Source: Cephalotus follicularis
Taxonomy: Eukaryota; Streptophyta; Magnoliopsida; Oxalidales; Cephalotaceae
Direction of reading: 5' to 3'
Assembly: GCA_001972305.1 (NCBI GenBank)
Contig: BDDD01001375.1
Span: forward strand, 168,289 to 232,288
Length of the DNA: 64,000 nucleotides
Shown: positions 45,917-56,829 of the stretch, one piece after another
How the letters are laid out: the number at the start of each line of letters is the position of its first letter
Position numbering within the stretch: the stretch's first letter is position 1
Translations under genes and position numbers: made by a program
The notes under the pieces: model-generated
Database searches by the model: none
The model's input: only the letters and a program-made list of their open reading frames with translations
What the model was told of the DNA's origin: nothing

Positions 45917-46585
45917 CTATCCATATAGATAGTGCCTCCAAATCTTTAGGGCAAAGATAACTGCGGCCAATTCTAAATCATGGGTAGGATATTTCTGTTC
46001 ATACGCTTTAAGCAGTCGAGAAGCATAAGCCATCACTTTTCCTTGCTGCATCAGCACACAACCCAATCCTTTGCGAGATGCATCACTATATACCACAAAA
46101 CTTTCTGATCCAGAGGGTAAAGCTAATATTGGAGCATTCATCAACCTCTCTTTCAACTCCAAGAAACTTTTCTCACATTGGTCAGACCATTCGAACTTGA
46201 CATTCTTCTGAGTTAACCTTGTCAGAGGGTTTGCAATGTGAGAGAAATCTTTAATGAATCTTCTGTAGTAGCCTGCCAATCCAAGAAAAATTCGTATCTC
46301 GGTTACCGATGTTGGTCTTTGCCATCCTTTTATCTCCTCTGTTTTAGCGGGGTCTACTGAGATACCTTCCTGTGAAATTATGTGACCCAAAAAGGATACC
46401 TCTTCCAACCAGAATTGGCATTTACTGAACTTAACATAAAGTCGTTCCTTTCTCAGTGTTTGTAACACACTGGTCAAATTCTTTTCGTGTTCCTCTCGAC
46501 TTTTTGAGTATACTAGAATGTCATCAATAAAAACTATCACAAACTGATCCAGAAATTCATGGAATATCCTATTCATCAAATCCAT
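45917..46585 (-). pseudogene. RT C-terminal half and RNase H of gypsy J
   Basis: An open minus frame of 222 codons contains F-I-D-D (Asp codons at 46520-46525), [63 protein letters not shown] and [24 protein letters not shown]. Catalytic residues are present. Confidence 0.92.
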
Positions 46586-46801
46586 GAATACAGCTGGAGC
46601 GTTCGTTAATCCAAATTACATTACTAAGAACTCGTAATGCCCATATATTATCCGAAAAGCAGTTTTCGGTATATCATCTTTCTTAACCTTCACTTGATGA
46701 TAGCCCGATCAAAGGTCAATCTTTGAGAAGTATCGAGAGTTCTTGACTTGATGAAATAAATCGTCGATTCTTGGCAGTGGATACTTGTTTTTGATGGTAA
46801 C
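46586..46801 (-). pseudogene. RT palm segment of gypsy J with stops
   Basis: It links the flanking open segments in the same frame: a [13 protein letters not shown]-like stretch, SRYFSKIDL, then Gly-Tyr-His context and TPAVF-like sequence ahead of MDLMN, with three or so stop codons (for example near 46707 and 46800). Confidence 0.8.
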
Positions 46802-47464
46802 TTAATTCAGTTCTCGATAATCTATGCAGAGTCTCATTTTCCCATCTTTCTTCTTTATGAAAAGTACCGGTGCACCCCATGGTGACACACTCGGTCGGAT
46901 AAATCCTTTATCCAAAAGTTGTTGCGATTGATCCTTCAGTTCTTTCAACTCAGTTGGCGCCATTTGGTAAGGACTCTTTGAGATTGGAGTCGTTCCAGGT
47001 ACCAAGTAAATTGCAAATTCTACTTCTCCATCTTGTGGTAAACCAGGTAAATCTTTAGGAAAAACATCTAAAAATTCCTTAACAACATGTGACTCCTCTA
47101 TCTTAGTCTTTTCCTTATCTGTATCCATCACATAGGCAAGATATCCTTCGCATCCCCTTCCCAAAATTCGCTTAGCTTGCATTGCTGATATAAATCTCAG
47201 TGGTTTGCTGACTCTAGTACTTCGGAAGACAAACTCTGGTTGGTTAGGTATAGCAAACCAAACTTCCTTTTTGAAATAGTCAACACTAGCATGATTTGCC
47301 GAAAGCCAATCCATGCCTAGTTTGACATCAAAATTCAAGATTGCTAGAGGTACTAGGTCTACTAGCATCATCCTATCACATAACTTTAGTTCACATGACC
47401 TATGTACTTTATCTGCCACCAAGGTATTACCACTTGGGGTTTCAACGGCTAAACCTATCTCCAA
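46802..47464 (-). pseudogene. Protease end and RT N-terminus of gypsy J
   Basis: An open minus frame of 220 codons: [82 protein letters not shown] and [11 protein letters not shown], ending in TAA at 46802-46804. The domain order is normal for a gypsy pol. Confidence 0.9.
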
Positions 47465-47750
47465 TTATTGTGATGGGGTACTTAAACATTATGCGAAAGA
47501 TAAGGACACAAATGAATGTGTCGCTCCCGTATCAAACAATACATGTGAAAATTTAGAGCATACGGGAAAAGTACCTGTCACCACATCGTTGGAATTTCCT
47601 GCCTCATCAGCCGTCATAGCATAGGTTCTGGCCGGTGCTCTTTGTTGCTGGGCTCCGCTCCCTCCTTGCCCTCCCATCTTGGGTTGGGTGCATTGATTGG
47701 ACATGTGCCCTTCCTGTCCATAATTGTAACAATTGATTGTCCTTTGATTT
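47465..47750 (-). pseudogene. gag nucleocapsid end and protease active site of gypsy J
   Basis: The minus frame from 47749 reads a cysteine motif CYNYGQEGHMSNQC (second Cys changed to Tyr), then the GTFPVCSKFSHVLFDTGATHSF region with an intact D-T-G protease triad, then two stops at about 47470 and 47489. Upstream gag is cut off by the LTR of copia D at 47751. Confidence 0.88.
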
Positions 47751-48377
47751 TGAATAAACTATTTAGTTAACTTCTTCACAAATTTAAGTTAATACTATGA
47801 ACACAATGTATATATGCAATCAAAGGAAAATAAATAAAATAATTAAAGAAAGAGAGTAAGAGAGTTGCAAACACGGTTTAATAGTGGTTCGCCTTAACTC
47901 TTTCCTACGTCCACTTTTCCCAAGGATCTCCTTCAGTTTCCACTAGCCTCCTAATAAATTTCCAGGTGCTATTCGGTGCACCTTTACACTTGTTCGTGAT
48001 TGACCTCAATGACTTACAATTTTTGGGTTCTCTCCCCTATTACAATCAAGGTGTATAATGAAGAATTTGTTTTTGATTTGAACCTCTCAAAGGTTCGATT
48101 CTACAAGATAATAACTCTCAAATAAATAAGAACAAAAATAGGCTAAGGCACAAAAAGAAGTTTGATATGAAGGTTTGATGATCTTGGTTGAGTTCTTTGC
48201 AATTGATGTTGTTTTCTTTTTGTATATTGATCACTTGCATTGTTGTTGTTTGTTCTTCTTGTTCTCTTTGTGTTTATAGCCGTTTTTTACTTGAAAGATC
48301 CGTTGGTAGTGTCTTGGGGCTTGTTGCTTCAAAGACGGCGCATTAAAAATCTGCCACAAATTGCCTCCAGTGCGCAA

Positions 48378-48741
48378 AGCGTCGACAGTGTTCTTCAAAG
48401 CGTTGGCGCTTATATGACCGTTAGAAGTTTGAATTTGAATCGTTGCTCTAAGCGTTGGAGGTCTTGAATTTTGGGGTCGACTGTTGTCCTAAAAGAGCTG
48501 ACGGTTTGTGTTGAGCGTCGACACTTTGGGAAATTTTGATTGGCCCAAAAGTTTCTATTTTTAACCGTTGGTGTAGCCCTCTTAAGCGCTGGCGCTTGCC
48601 CTCTTAAGCGTTGGCGCTTGGCCTTAAAGCGCTGACACGTTCCTCAGAGCGTCGACGGTTGAACAATTTCTTGATTGCTTATAATGCTCCAACTATTGGT
48701 GGTTTGTTCACAGCTTTCGACGATTCCCTTAAGCGCTGACG
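48378..48741. repeat. GCGTCGACGC-type palindrome cluster, copia D LTR
   Basis: AAGCGTCGACAGT, AAAGCGTTGGCGCTTA, GGGTCGACTG, AGCGTCGACAC, AAGCGCTGGCGCTTG, AAGCGTTGGCGCTTG, AGCGTCGACGGT and AAGCGCTGACGCTTA. Units 48577-48598 and 48599-48620 are a 22-bp tandem duplication with one difference. A last unit, AAAGCGTTGACGCTTT, is at 59207-59222, beyond element E. Confidence 0.86.
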
Positions 48742-48897
48742 CTTACTGTAACGCCCGAGATTTTCATGTGTTATAATTTCACAATGTAAATGTACTTGAA
48801 TTGTGGAGTTAATAAAGGATGGGTTTCCAGTTAGATAATGTTGCCCTTAAATCAATTGTGTCTTTGAAGTGTGATTTGCTTGGTAAATTACTGGAGG

Positions 48898-49049
48898 CAG
48901 TCGACTAGTATGGGAGACCAGCCGACTGGTTGGCTGCGTGTGGAAGCAGTCGACTGGTGGGATGAACCAGTCGACTGGCCAACTATCGTGACACTTGGCA
49001 ACAGACTGCCAGGCGAACAGCTGACTGCCGGGGAAAGGTAGCCGTCTGG
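48898..49049. repeat. CAGTCGACTG palindrome cluster, 5' cluster of the E 5' LTR
   Basis: CAGTCGACTA, CAGCCGACTG, CAGTCGACTG, CAGTCGACTG, CAGCTGACTG and TAGCCGTCTG. Confidence 0.9.
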
Positions 49050-49867
49050 ATCATGCTCTGTTTATTGCATGTGAGAGAAATAACATGTTACAACTGACAT
49101 TGGGAGTTTGAGGCCACCTGTGCTTCATGCAGCCGAAAGGATGAAAGTAAGGGACACCTGGGAATCATGCAGGCTTCATAGGGCAGAGAAAAATCAGGCC
49201 TTGTGGGTGTGTGCATGCATGTGAGTGGGAGTGAGTGGCATTAGTGCCATGTGAGGAGGGAAGGAAGAAAGGGAGAAAAAGGCTCTGCATAAAAAACGTC
49301 TCAATCATCCCTTTCGTCCTGGTACTGCTTGGGTTGAGAAACACAGAGACAGTAGAGAGAAATCACAAAGAAAAGAGAGAAGAGGAGTGTTGTCCATTTT
49401 TAAAGTTTGGAGCTCAAGGTTGGAGTTGTTCTAGGAGATACTGGGCTTGGAGTTGGAGCTTCTGGGGAGCTCAGAACGTCACTAATTGGAACGAAAAGAG
49501 GTGGACTTACGGATTCCTAACTCGGAATCAAAGGTAGGGGAACTTGTAATGGGATTTTAAATTAAACTTAATGCATGTTCCATGAATTTCAATGCCTGGT
49601 TATGTGAGTTGTAACTACTGGGTTTAGGACGTAATTGCTACTGTTTTAAGAGCTGTTATGGTTACTACTGAGAATCAATGTGGTTATTGTGCATGCATGT
49701 TGAACCTTGTATGGCTTGGCTTGCATGATGAAATGAATGTTGGATAAACTGTTATATGGATGATATGACAACCCGTAGTTGTATCCCCTGTCCCGGAGCT
49801 TAAGTTATATACTTATCATGATCCGTTGGAGTAGTTTAATCGGATTACATGCCGATGGTTCGCAGAG

Positions 49868-50126
49868 CAGCCGACTGTCGAAGGAAGACAGTCGACTACT
49901 CAACATGACCAGTCGACTGCCATTGGAAAGCAGTCGACTGTTCATACCTCCTGCTGCCCAGAAGATGGAAATCTGGGAATTTTCTCGTGTGTGAGTACTG
50001 GAACAGTCGACTGTTGAAGAACAACAGCCGACTGCCTAATGGACAGTCGACTGGTAGAAAGAACCAATCGACTACTCATACTGCTTGACCCAGAGTAGTC
50101 GACTGGTGAGGATCCTAGCCGACTGG
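49868..50126. repeat. CAGTCGACTG palindrome cluster, intronic cluster of the E 5' LTR
   Basis: About ten units, including CAGCCGACTG, CAGTCGACTA, CAGTCGACTG four times, CAATCGACTA and TAGTCGACTG. Confidence 0.91.
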
Positions 50127-51415
50127 ATGGACTGCTGTTTGCCTAAAACGATGCAAAACGATCCCGATTCCTGTTAGAGTGCATTTGAGCATTTGCATGC
50201 ATTGCATATGCACTGTTTACTGCCTGATTGTATACTGTTTGTGAATTGTTTATAATTTCTAAAGTATTGATATTTAGAAATGCATATATGAACTCGGAAT
50301 ATGATATTTTGAGTATGAAAATATGTATTGGTTAAATAACGTATTTTCGACCGAACTGCTAAACAATTTACACTACTGAAACTGTTTAAAGGTATTTTCT
50401 ATTGAAAATATATATTTCAAATGTTGTCACTTTTGGAAACATTTTGGAAAACAACTTCCTATCGTCGATCTAAACGATCATTACTGTTTACTGAACTGTT
50501 ACTGTTTGAATTCACTGTTTGCTCTGTGAATTTCTATGTGTTTGTGTTTGAGCTACTAGTTGCATGGCGGTGGCTGCCAGCACTGACTAGTGGTAGGGTT
50601 GTACCTAGGGGCCAGGAGCATGGCTAGGTGACTCACTGTACTGTTGCCTCGCTCGGTTGCTCGAAGTGGGGACCGGAGTGGGAGTGTAGCGTGGGGCCAG
50701 GAGTTGGCGACGTCACACATACTGACTGTTGTTGTGGTCCTATGCGGACATACTGTACTGCCTGTTGGTCCTTCTCGGACATTACTGTGTTTGTTGATGT
50801 AGCCCTGGACGGGTTATTACTGTACTGTTTCTGCATACATATATTTCTTATATATGTACCACTGATGTTCACTGCACTGTTATAGTATATATTTTTTCAT
50901 ATATATAAACTGGGGTCTCCACTGCACTGCATCATTCATGCATTCATATCATGACATGCATTTAATTTTAATCCCGAATTGCTTTTATGACTTATCCGAG
51001 TGAGGACAAAGGCTAACCCCCTACTTTACAGATTGATGCAGTGGACCGGTTAGACTGACATGGATGAAGATCAAGTTGTTATGTTCTTTATTTTGCTTAT
51101 TCTCCTGCTTTGTAATAAACCTATGTTGGTTATGGTTTTCGGATGTACCGTTGTTATGGTTTTGTTACTGAAGGATTTTAATCTTGTACTGTAATTCACG
51201 CTCCGTTTATGGGCGATTAACAATGTTGGATTATTTGGGGTAGCGTGCGGTATGGGACGCACGTTACAAGTTTACAGCTTATGTTCTGTTATGCTTCCGC
51301 AACTGTTGTACTTTGGAAAAGTTTTAAGTTTTATGGTTTTTGCATGAGCTGTGCCTTATGTTAATTGCCTTTACCGCTTTTATATTACGTTTCTCAATAA
51401 ACGCGGTGTGAACAG

Positions 51416-51427
51416 TGGTATCAGAGC
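51416..51427 (+). other. Primer-binding site of element E
   Basis: TGGTATCAGAGC, one base after the 5' LTR. Confidence 0.9.
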
Positions 51428-51521
51428 ATATTCCATATATGTTTAGCTAGGATACTTTCCTTGGCAATTAATGAATTGTTTTCCTAAAGTCGTGACTGAC
51501 CGTCAATCTTCTTATAGGAAA

Positions 51522-52640
51522 ATGGACCGAAGGATAACACGTGTTAGGGCTAGAGCCGTTGGAGCTAATGCCCCTGAGGAAGCTAATGTTCCGTAAGGGA
51601 TGAACATTCCCCAAGATGACAGAGACCCGATGGCTCGGATTGCAGACTATTTTCAGCAACAGATGGCCTTTAACAGGGCTAGTGCGGAGGAAATGCGCCA
51701 GTACTACGCGCAAGCTCGACCGCAACATAGGGCTCCCAACCACTGCCCGGGAGAAGATGGTTTTGGTAGAGATATTGAGAAGTTCATGAGGCTGAATCCA
51801 CCCAGCTTTAAGGGAGAACTTGATGCCACTATCGCTGAAAGATGGTTGCAAGACTTGGAGAAGATCTTCGAAGTGATGGACTGTACTGATGCTTAGAAGC
51901 TGAAATTTACTGTGTACCGCCTATGGGGTGAGGCCACTCATTGGTGGGAGATGGTTAGGGCAAAGTGGGAGACACAGGGACTGGATAGTACTTGGGACAG
52001 GTTCCAGACTGAGTTCTTGGAGACTTATGTTCCGTATATTGAGCAAGAGCGATGGGAGACTGAGCTCTTGGAGTTACGACAGGGAGAGATGACAGTTGCT
52101 GAATATCAAGCAAGATTCATGGAGTTGGCCAGACATTCACCTTATCTGGTAGCTGACGAAGTGAAAAAGATACGGAGGTTCCTGAGAGGGTTGCGACCGG
52201 ATATTTGGTCAAGGATTGGAGCCATGGAGCTGAGGACTTTTGTGGAGGTTGCTCAGGAAGCTAGACTGTTGGAGACGATATCCAGTGAGGACCGGGCTGA
52301 GAGAGCTCGCGCAAAGGAGAGTAAACAGAGTCCTACGCAGTCCCGACCAGCATCGTCGAAATGGCAAGATGGTGGTTCTCCAACGAAGTCATCTAAGAAC
52401 AAGACTCAACAGACAACTTCGTAGGGTACTCCTAGCCAAGGGAGTAATGCTAGATCCGGAGGTTGCTATTACTGTGGTCGTACTGGTCACCAACAGAAAG
52501 AATGTTGGAGGTTCAATGGCTGGTGTTTGCGGTGCGGGGCACCGGGTCATTCAGTGAAGGACTGCTTGAAGAGTTCTGCTACAGCGCCTACTGGGCCGTG
52601 GAGCAGTAGTGGTGCGACTGCGGGACCGTCACAGAGGAGA
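51522..52640 (+). pseudogene. gag of element E
   Basis: The ATG at 51522 (MDRRITRVRARAVGANAPEE) opens a single frame with stops at 51594-51596 (TAA for Gln), 51894-51896 (TAG for Gln) and 52422-52424 (TAG for Gln). The capsid core is AERWLQDLEKIFEVMDCTD, GEATHWWEMVRAKWE, FLETYVPYIEQERWETEL and EYQARFMELARHSPYLVADE. Nucleocapsid has two intact knuckles, CYYCGRTGHQQKEC and CLRCGAPGHSVKDC. This is the most complete full-length gag of the chromovirus copies here. Confidence 0.92.
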
Positions 52641-53271
52641 GACACCGGCAAGGGCGTCGCAAAAGGTAGAATTTTTGTACTTGCTCAGACTGAGGTTCCA
52701 GAGTCGACTTCTGTTGTTGGAGGTACTCTGTATATATATGGTTATTCTGCTAGAGTACTGATGGATTCTGGAGCATCGCATTCCTTTATATCTGCACATT
52801 TTGCATCTTGCTTAGATGTCACCCCTGACTGCATGTCTTATATACTTGATGTGAGCACACCGACTGGGACTTCTATGTATACTGACTCGGTATATAGGAG
52901 TTGTGAGATGTCGATGGCAGGCATTCCTTTGTATGAAGATTTGATAGTGCTGCTTATCCGTGACTTCGATGTTATACTGGGGATGGATTGGCTATCAGCA
53001 CACCGTGCTTGTATGGATTGCTACCATAAGACTGTGGATTTTGTCTGCCCGATGGAACGACTTTTCAGTTCAAGGGAGACAAAGGGTTCTCGACACCGAT
53101 CATATCTTTTATTCGTGCTTCGAGATACCTAGAGAAGGGATGCGAGGGATATCTGGCCTATGTTATTGATCGAAGGAAGGAGAAAGGCTTGAGCTTGGAG
53201 GAAATTCCAGTTGTGTGCGAATTTCCGGGAGTGTTTCCTGATGACATGGGGTCCTTACCACCCAAGAGGAG
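52641..53271 (+). pseudogene. Protease domain of element E
   Basis: GRIFVLAQTEVPESTSVVGGTLYIYG leads to the D-S-G triad, apparently intact (52764-52772), then [29 protein letters not shown] one-base deletion near 53041 shifts the frame. The linker continues in the new frame ([26 protein letters not shown]) up to the Cassandra insertion at 53272. Confidence 0.92.
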
Positions 53272-53678
53272 TGTGACACCCCACTTAAGAGTGGGCAAGA
53301 GGAAAGGGCTATCCATGAGATGAAGCCACCAAGAGGAAAGTGCTATCCATGAGATGGAGCCGCCCTTGTGACAGGAATGAACCGGATCCATCGAAATGGG
53401 GGAAAGTATGGCTGTGCTATATAAGAAATGATCCTTGAACCTAATTACATGAGGCGCTTTTTGATGGATTGGCTGAGGAGTTAGTGGAAACTCCAAAGTT
53501 AAGCGTACTGCACTCAGGGCAAAACCAGGATGGGTGACCTCCTGGGAAGTCTGACCAATCCATCAATTAGGACAAAACCGTGATGGTCCACGTGGAAACA
53601 CAGATATATGGGCTCTGTATGTTCTGCGTGGGACAAAACCGAACAATTTCTCATGTGGTTAAGGATCAGGTCGTTACA
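53272..53678 (+). mobile_element. Cassandra-type LTR (solo), 407 bp, with 5S rRNA sequence
   Basis: TGTGACACCCCACTT ... GGTCGTTACA flanked by perfect AGGAG (53267-53271 and 53679-53683). It contains 5S rRNA-derived sequence in the sense orientation with both internal pol III promoter boxes. Cassandra is the only retrotransposon family known to carry 5S sequence in its LTRs, and the LTR termini fit it. No second LTR or primer site is present, so it is a solo LTR. It interrupts the protease-RT linker of element E and is therefore younger than E. Confidence 0.93.
53492..53556 (+). ncRNA. 5S rRNA-derived domain in the Cassandra LTR
   Basis: CTCCAAAGTTAAGCGTACTG (box A core 53497-53509) and AGGATGGGTGACCTCCTGGG (box C 53527-53546) match the 3' half of plant 5S rRNA. 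The intermediate element is altered (CACTCAGGGCAAAACC). It is not a functional 5S gene: the 5' half is not recognisable, apart from a CCGGATCCATC-like piece near 53390. Confidence 0.9.
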
Positions 53679-53683
53679 AGGAG

Positions 53684-54520
53684 TATGGAGTTCGTTATTG
53701 ATCTTGTTCATGGAACGGCTCCTATCTCTAAATCACCCTATCGGATGGCTCCTGCTGAGTTGCGAGAACTGAAGCTATAGTTATAAGACCTGATTGATAA
53801 GGGTTTCGTTAGACCCGGTGTTTCTCCATGGGGTGCACCTGTACTGTTCGTCAGAAAGAAGGATGGGTCGATGAGGCTCTGTATCGATTATCGAATGTTG
53901 AACAAAGCAACTATCAAGAACAAGTATCCTTTACCCCACATTGAGGATTTGTTTGATCAGTTGCATGGATCGAGGGTGTTTTCTAAGCTCGACTTGAGAT
54001 CGGGTTACCACCAGTTGAGGGTAAGGGAAGGAGACATTGAGAAGACTGCCTTCCGAACACGATATGGTCACTACGAGTTCTTGGTGATGCCGTTTGGTGT
54101 TACCAATGCACCGGCAGCTTTCATGTCATTGATGAATGACGTTTTCCGACCATACCTGGATCAGTTTGTCGGTGTGTTTATTGATGACATACTGGTATAC
54201 TTGAGGAGTGAGGAGGAGCACGCTCATCATCTGAGACTAGTATTACAGGTTCTCAGAGAACACCGATTGTACGCCAAGTTCGGCAAGTGCGAGTTCTGGC
54301 TTGATCATGTGGTCTTTCTTGGTCACATCGTATCCGGAGAAGGCTTGACGGTGGATCCGTCAAAGACTGAAGTAGTGAGAGACTGGCCATAACCGAAGAA
54401 TGTGACAGAACTACGCAGTTTCCTTGGTTTGGCGGGGTATTACCAGAGGTTCATCCAGAACTTTTCACGGATAGCTGAACCTTTAACCAGACTGACCTAG
54501 AAGATGACTTTTTTGTTTGG
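53684..54520 (+). pseudogene. Reverse transcriptase domain of element E
   Basis: It resumes after Cassandra with [17 protein letters not shown] and TAA (about 53778 and 53784) replace two Gln codons. All RT blocks then follow: [50 protein letters not shown], and F-I-D-D with both Asp (54183-54188). [19 protein letters not shown] and a TAA at 54391 (Gln codon in relatives) follow, then [16 protein letters not shown] one-base deletion near 54519 ends the frame. Confidence 0.93.
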
Positions 54521-54960
54521 GACGATGACTGTGAGACTAGTTTTTGTGAGCTAAAGGACCGGTTAGTTTCCGATCCTATCTTGGCATTACCTGATGGTAA
54601 TGAAGGCTTTGCAGTGTATAGTGATGCATCAGGTAAGGGTTTGGGTTGTGTACTGATGCAGTGAGGCAGAGTGATTGCATATGCCTCAAGGACGCTGAAG
54701 CCGTATGAAGAAAACTACCCGACTCACGACCTTGAGTGTATTCGCCCTTCAGAAATGGAGGCACTACCTTTATGGGGCGCAGCTTGAAATCTTTACCGAT
54801 CATAAAAGCTTGAGGTATCTGTTTTGTCAAGATACACTGAACATTAGACAGCGTAGGTGGGTAGAATTCTTCAATGACTATGATTATAGTGTCCAGTATC
54901 ACCCGGGGAAGGTGAATGTGGTCGATGATGCCTTGAGCCGCAAGGCTATGCTTGCTAGTG
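54521..54960 (+). pseudogene. RNase H domain of element E
   Basis: [27 protein letters not shown], a TGA at an Arg codon (54662), and [20 protein letters not shown]. An 11-base deletion near 54739 removes the LAAII part of the catalytic helix. [12 protein letters not shown] and [12 protein letters not shown] continue in the restored frame. Confidence 0.9.
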
Positions 54961-56482
54961 CGATGGTGTCGCAATGGAAGATGTTGGAAGACTTCCAGGA
55001 ATGGTCTCCGTTCAATCAGTCACCGGGGATCTTTCTAGCTGACATGCGGGTACAACCTGTGCTACTGGACCACATCAGAGATGCACAACCACATGATCCG
55101 GAGTTGCAGCAGATTCGAGAGAACCTGGGCTCGGGATCTGATTTCCGAGTGCATGCTGATGGTATTTTGAGGTATCGGGGACGTGTGTGCCTTCCGAATG
55201 AACCAAGACTAAAGGGTGAACTACTTTGGGGAGCTCATAAATCCCTGTACAGTATTCATCCTGGCAGCACGAAGATGTATGAAGACATGAAGAAGTGTCA
55301 CTGGTGGCCTGGCATGAAGCGAGAGATCACTGAGTATGTGGCGAGGTGTTTGACTTGCCAGACAGTTAAGGCCGAGCACCAGAGACCGGCAGGTTTGCTG
55401 CAACCTTTGCCCATTCCAGAGTGGAAGTGGGAACATGTTACGATGGATTTTGTTTCGGGTTTTCCTCTGACTCGGAACCGTCATAATGTCGTGTGGGTCA
55501 TCGTAGATAGACTCACCAAATCAGCACACTTTCTGCCTACAGATGTTACTGATCCTACGAGCAAGCTAGCTCATTTGTATGTGAAGGAGATAGTGAGATT
55601 ACATGGTGTTCCAGTCAGTATTGTTGCGACAGAGATGCCATCTTCACTTCCAACTTCTGGAAGAGATTTCAGACAGCTTTCAGGACGAAGCTGAACCTGA
55701 GTACTGCCTTTCACCCTCAGACCGATGGGCAGTCTGAGCTTACCATCCAGACCTTGGAAGATATGCTACGGGCTTGTATTATTGACTTTGCTGGTACTTG
55801 GGAGGATCACATTCCTCTGATAGAGTTCTCTTACAATAACAGCTATCACTCCAGTATCGGCATGGCACCGTTTGAGGCACTGTATGGGAGGAAGTGCAGG
55901 TCTCCTGTGTGTTGGGATGAGGTCGGGGAGCGACCTTTACTCGGGACTGAGTTGGTGGAGGAAACTTCAGAAAAGATCAGGACGATCAAGAAGAAGCTGC
56001 TTGCTGCTCAGAGTTGGTAGAAGAGCTATACGGACAGTGTTAAGAGAAGGCCTTTAACCTTCAGTGTGGGCGATCATGTGTTCTTGAAGGTTTCACTATG
56101 GAAGGGTGTGCAAAGGTTTGGAAAGAAGGGCAAATTAGCTCCGCGCTACATTGGTCCTTTCGAGATTCTAGAGAGAGTTGGGGAGGTAGCCTACCAGCTT
56201 GCCTTACCTCCAGTACTGTCAAACGTGCACGACGTCTTCCATGTATCGATGCTGAGGAGATATGTCCCGGACCCGTCACATGTCCTGGATCATGATACTG
56301 TTCCGATGCGAGATGATCTATCTTGTGAGGAGTTGCCTGTGCGGATTCTCGATCGGAAGACGCAGACTTTAAGGAACCGAACCAATTCCATGGTCAAGGT
56401 TCAATGGCAGTTCCACCGACCTGATGAAGCAACTTGGGAGCGTGAGGAGGACATCCGGGAACGCTACCCGCACTTGTTCTAG
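54961..56482 (+). pseudogene. Integrase and chromodomain of element E
   Basis: The HHCC domain (SIHPGSTKM, CLTCQTVKAEH) and the first Asp (TMDFVSG) are intact. A one-base deletion at about 55626, just before the second catalytic Asp (D-R-D), shifts the frame. The Glu lies in QSE followed by Leu in place of Arg (about 55737). A TAG at 56018-56020 follows. Then come the GPF module (RYIGPFEILERVGEVAYQLALPP), HDVFHVSMLRRYVPDPSHVL, and a chromodomain ending TWEREEDIRERYPHLF plus TAG at 56480-56482. Confidence 0.93.
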
Positions 56483-56507
56483 ATTGTTTTAATTTCGAGG
56501 ACGAAAT

Positions 56508-56526
56508 TCCTTGAAGGAGGGGTGGA
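56508..56526 (+). other. Polypurine tract of element E
   Basis: TTGAAGGAGGGGTGGA directly before TGTAATGCCC of the 3' LTR. Confidence 0.88.
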
Positions 56527-56678
56527 TGTAATGCCCGAGATTTTCATGTATTATAATTTCACAATGTAAATGTACTTTGAATTGTGGAGTTAATAAAAGA
56601 TGGGTTTCCAATTAAATAATGTTGCGCTTAAATCAATTGTGTATTTGAAGTGTGATTTGCTTGGTAAATTACTGGAGG

Positions 56679-56829
56679 CAGTCGACTGGTATGGGAGACC
56701 AGCCGACTGGTTGGCTGCGTGTGGAAGCAGTCGACTGGTGGGATGAAGCAGTCGACTGGTCAACTATAGTAACACTTGGCAACTGACTGCTAGGCGAACA
56801 GCCGACGGCCGGGGAAAGGCAGCCGACTA
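56679..56829. repeat. CAGTCGACTG palindrome cluster, 5' cluster of the E 3' LTR
   Basis: CAGTCGACTG three times, CAGCCGACTG, CAGCCGACGG and CAGCCGACTA. Two units that are decayed in the 5' LTR are intact here, and the reverse also occurs. Confidence 0.9.

Larger units (their letters stand above)
48747..51414 (+). mobile_element. 5' LTR of element E
   Basis: TGTAACGCCCGAGA ... CGCGGTGTGAACA. The putative leader intron runs from GTAGGGG at 49534 to ACAG at 51031. It is close to the 3' LTR throughout. Confidence 0.94.

Noticed and set aside
53492-53556. A genuine 5S rRNA gene
   Set aside because: Only the 3' half resembles 5S rRNA. It sits inside a TG...CA insertion with a 5-bp duplication, which is the Cassandra arrangement.
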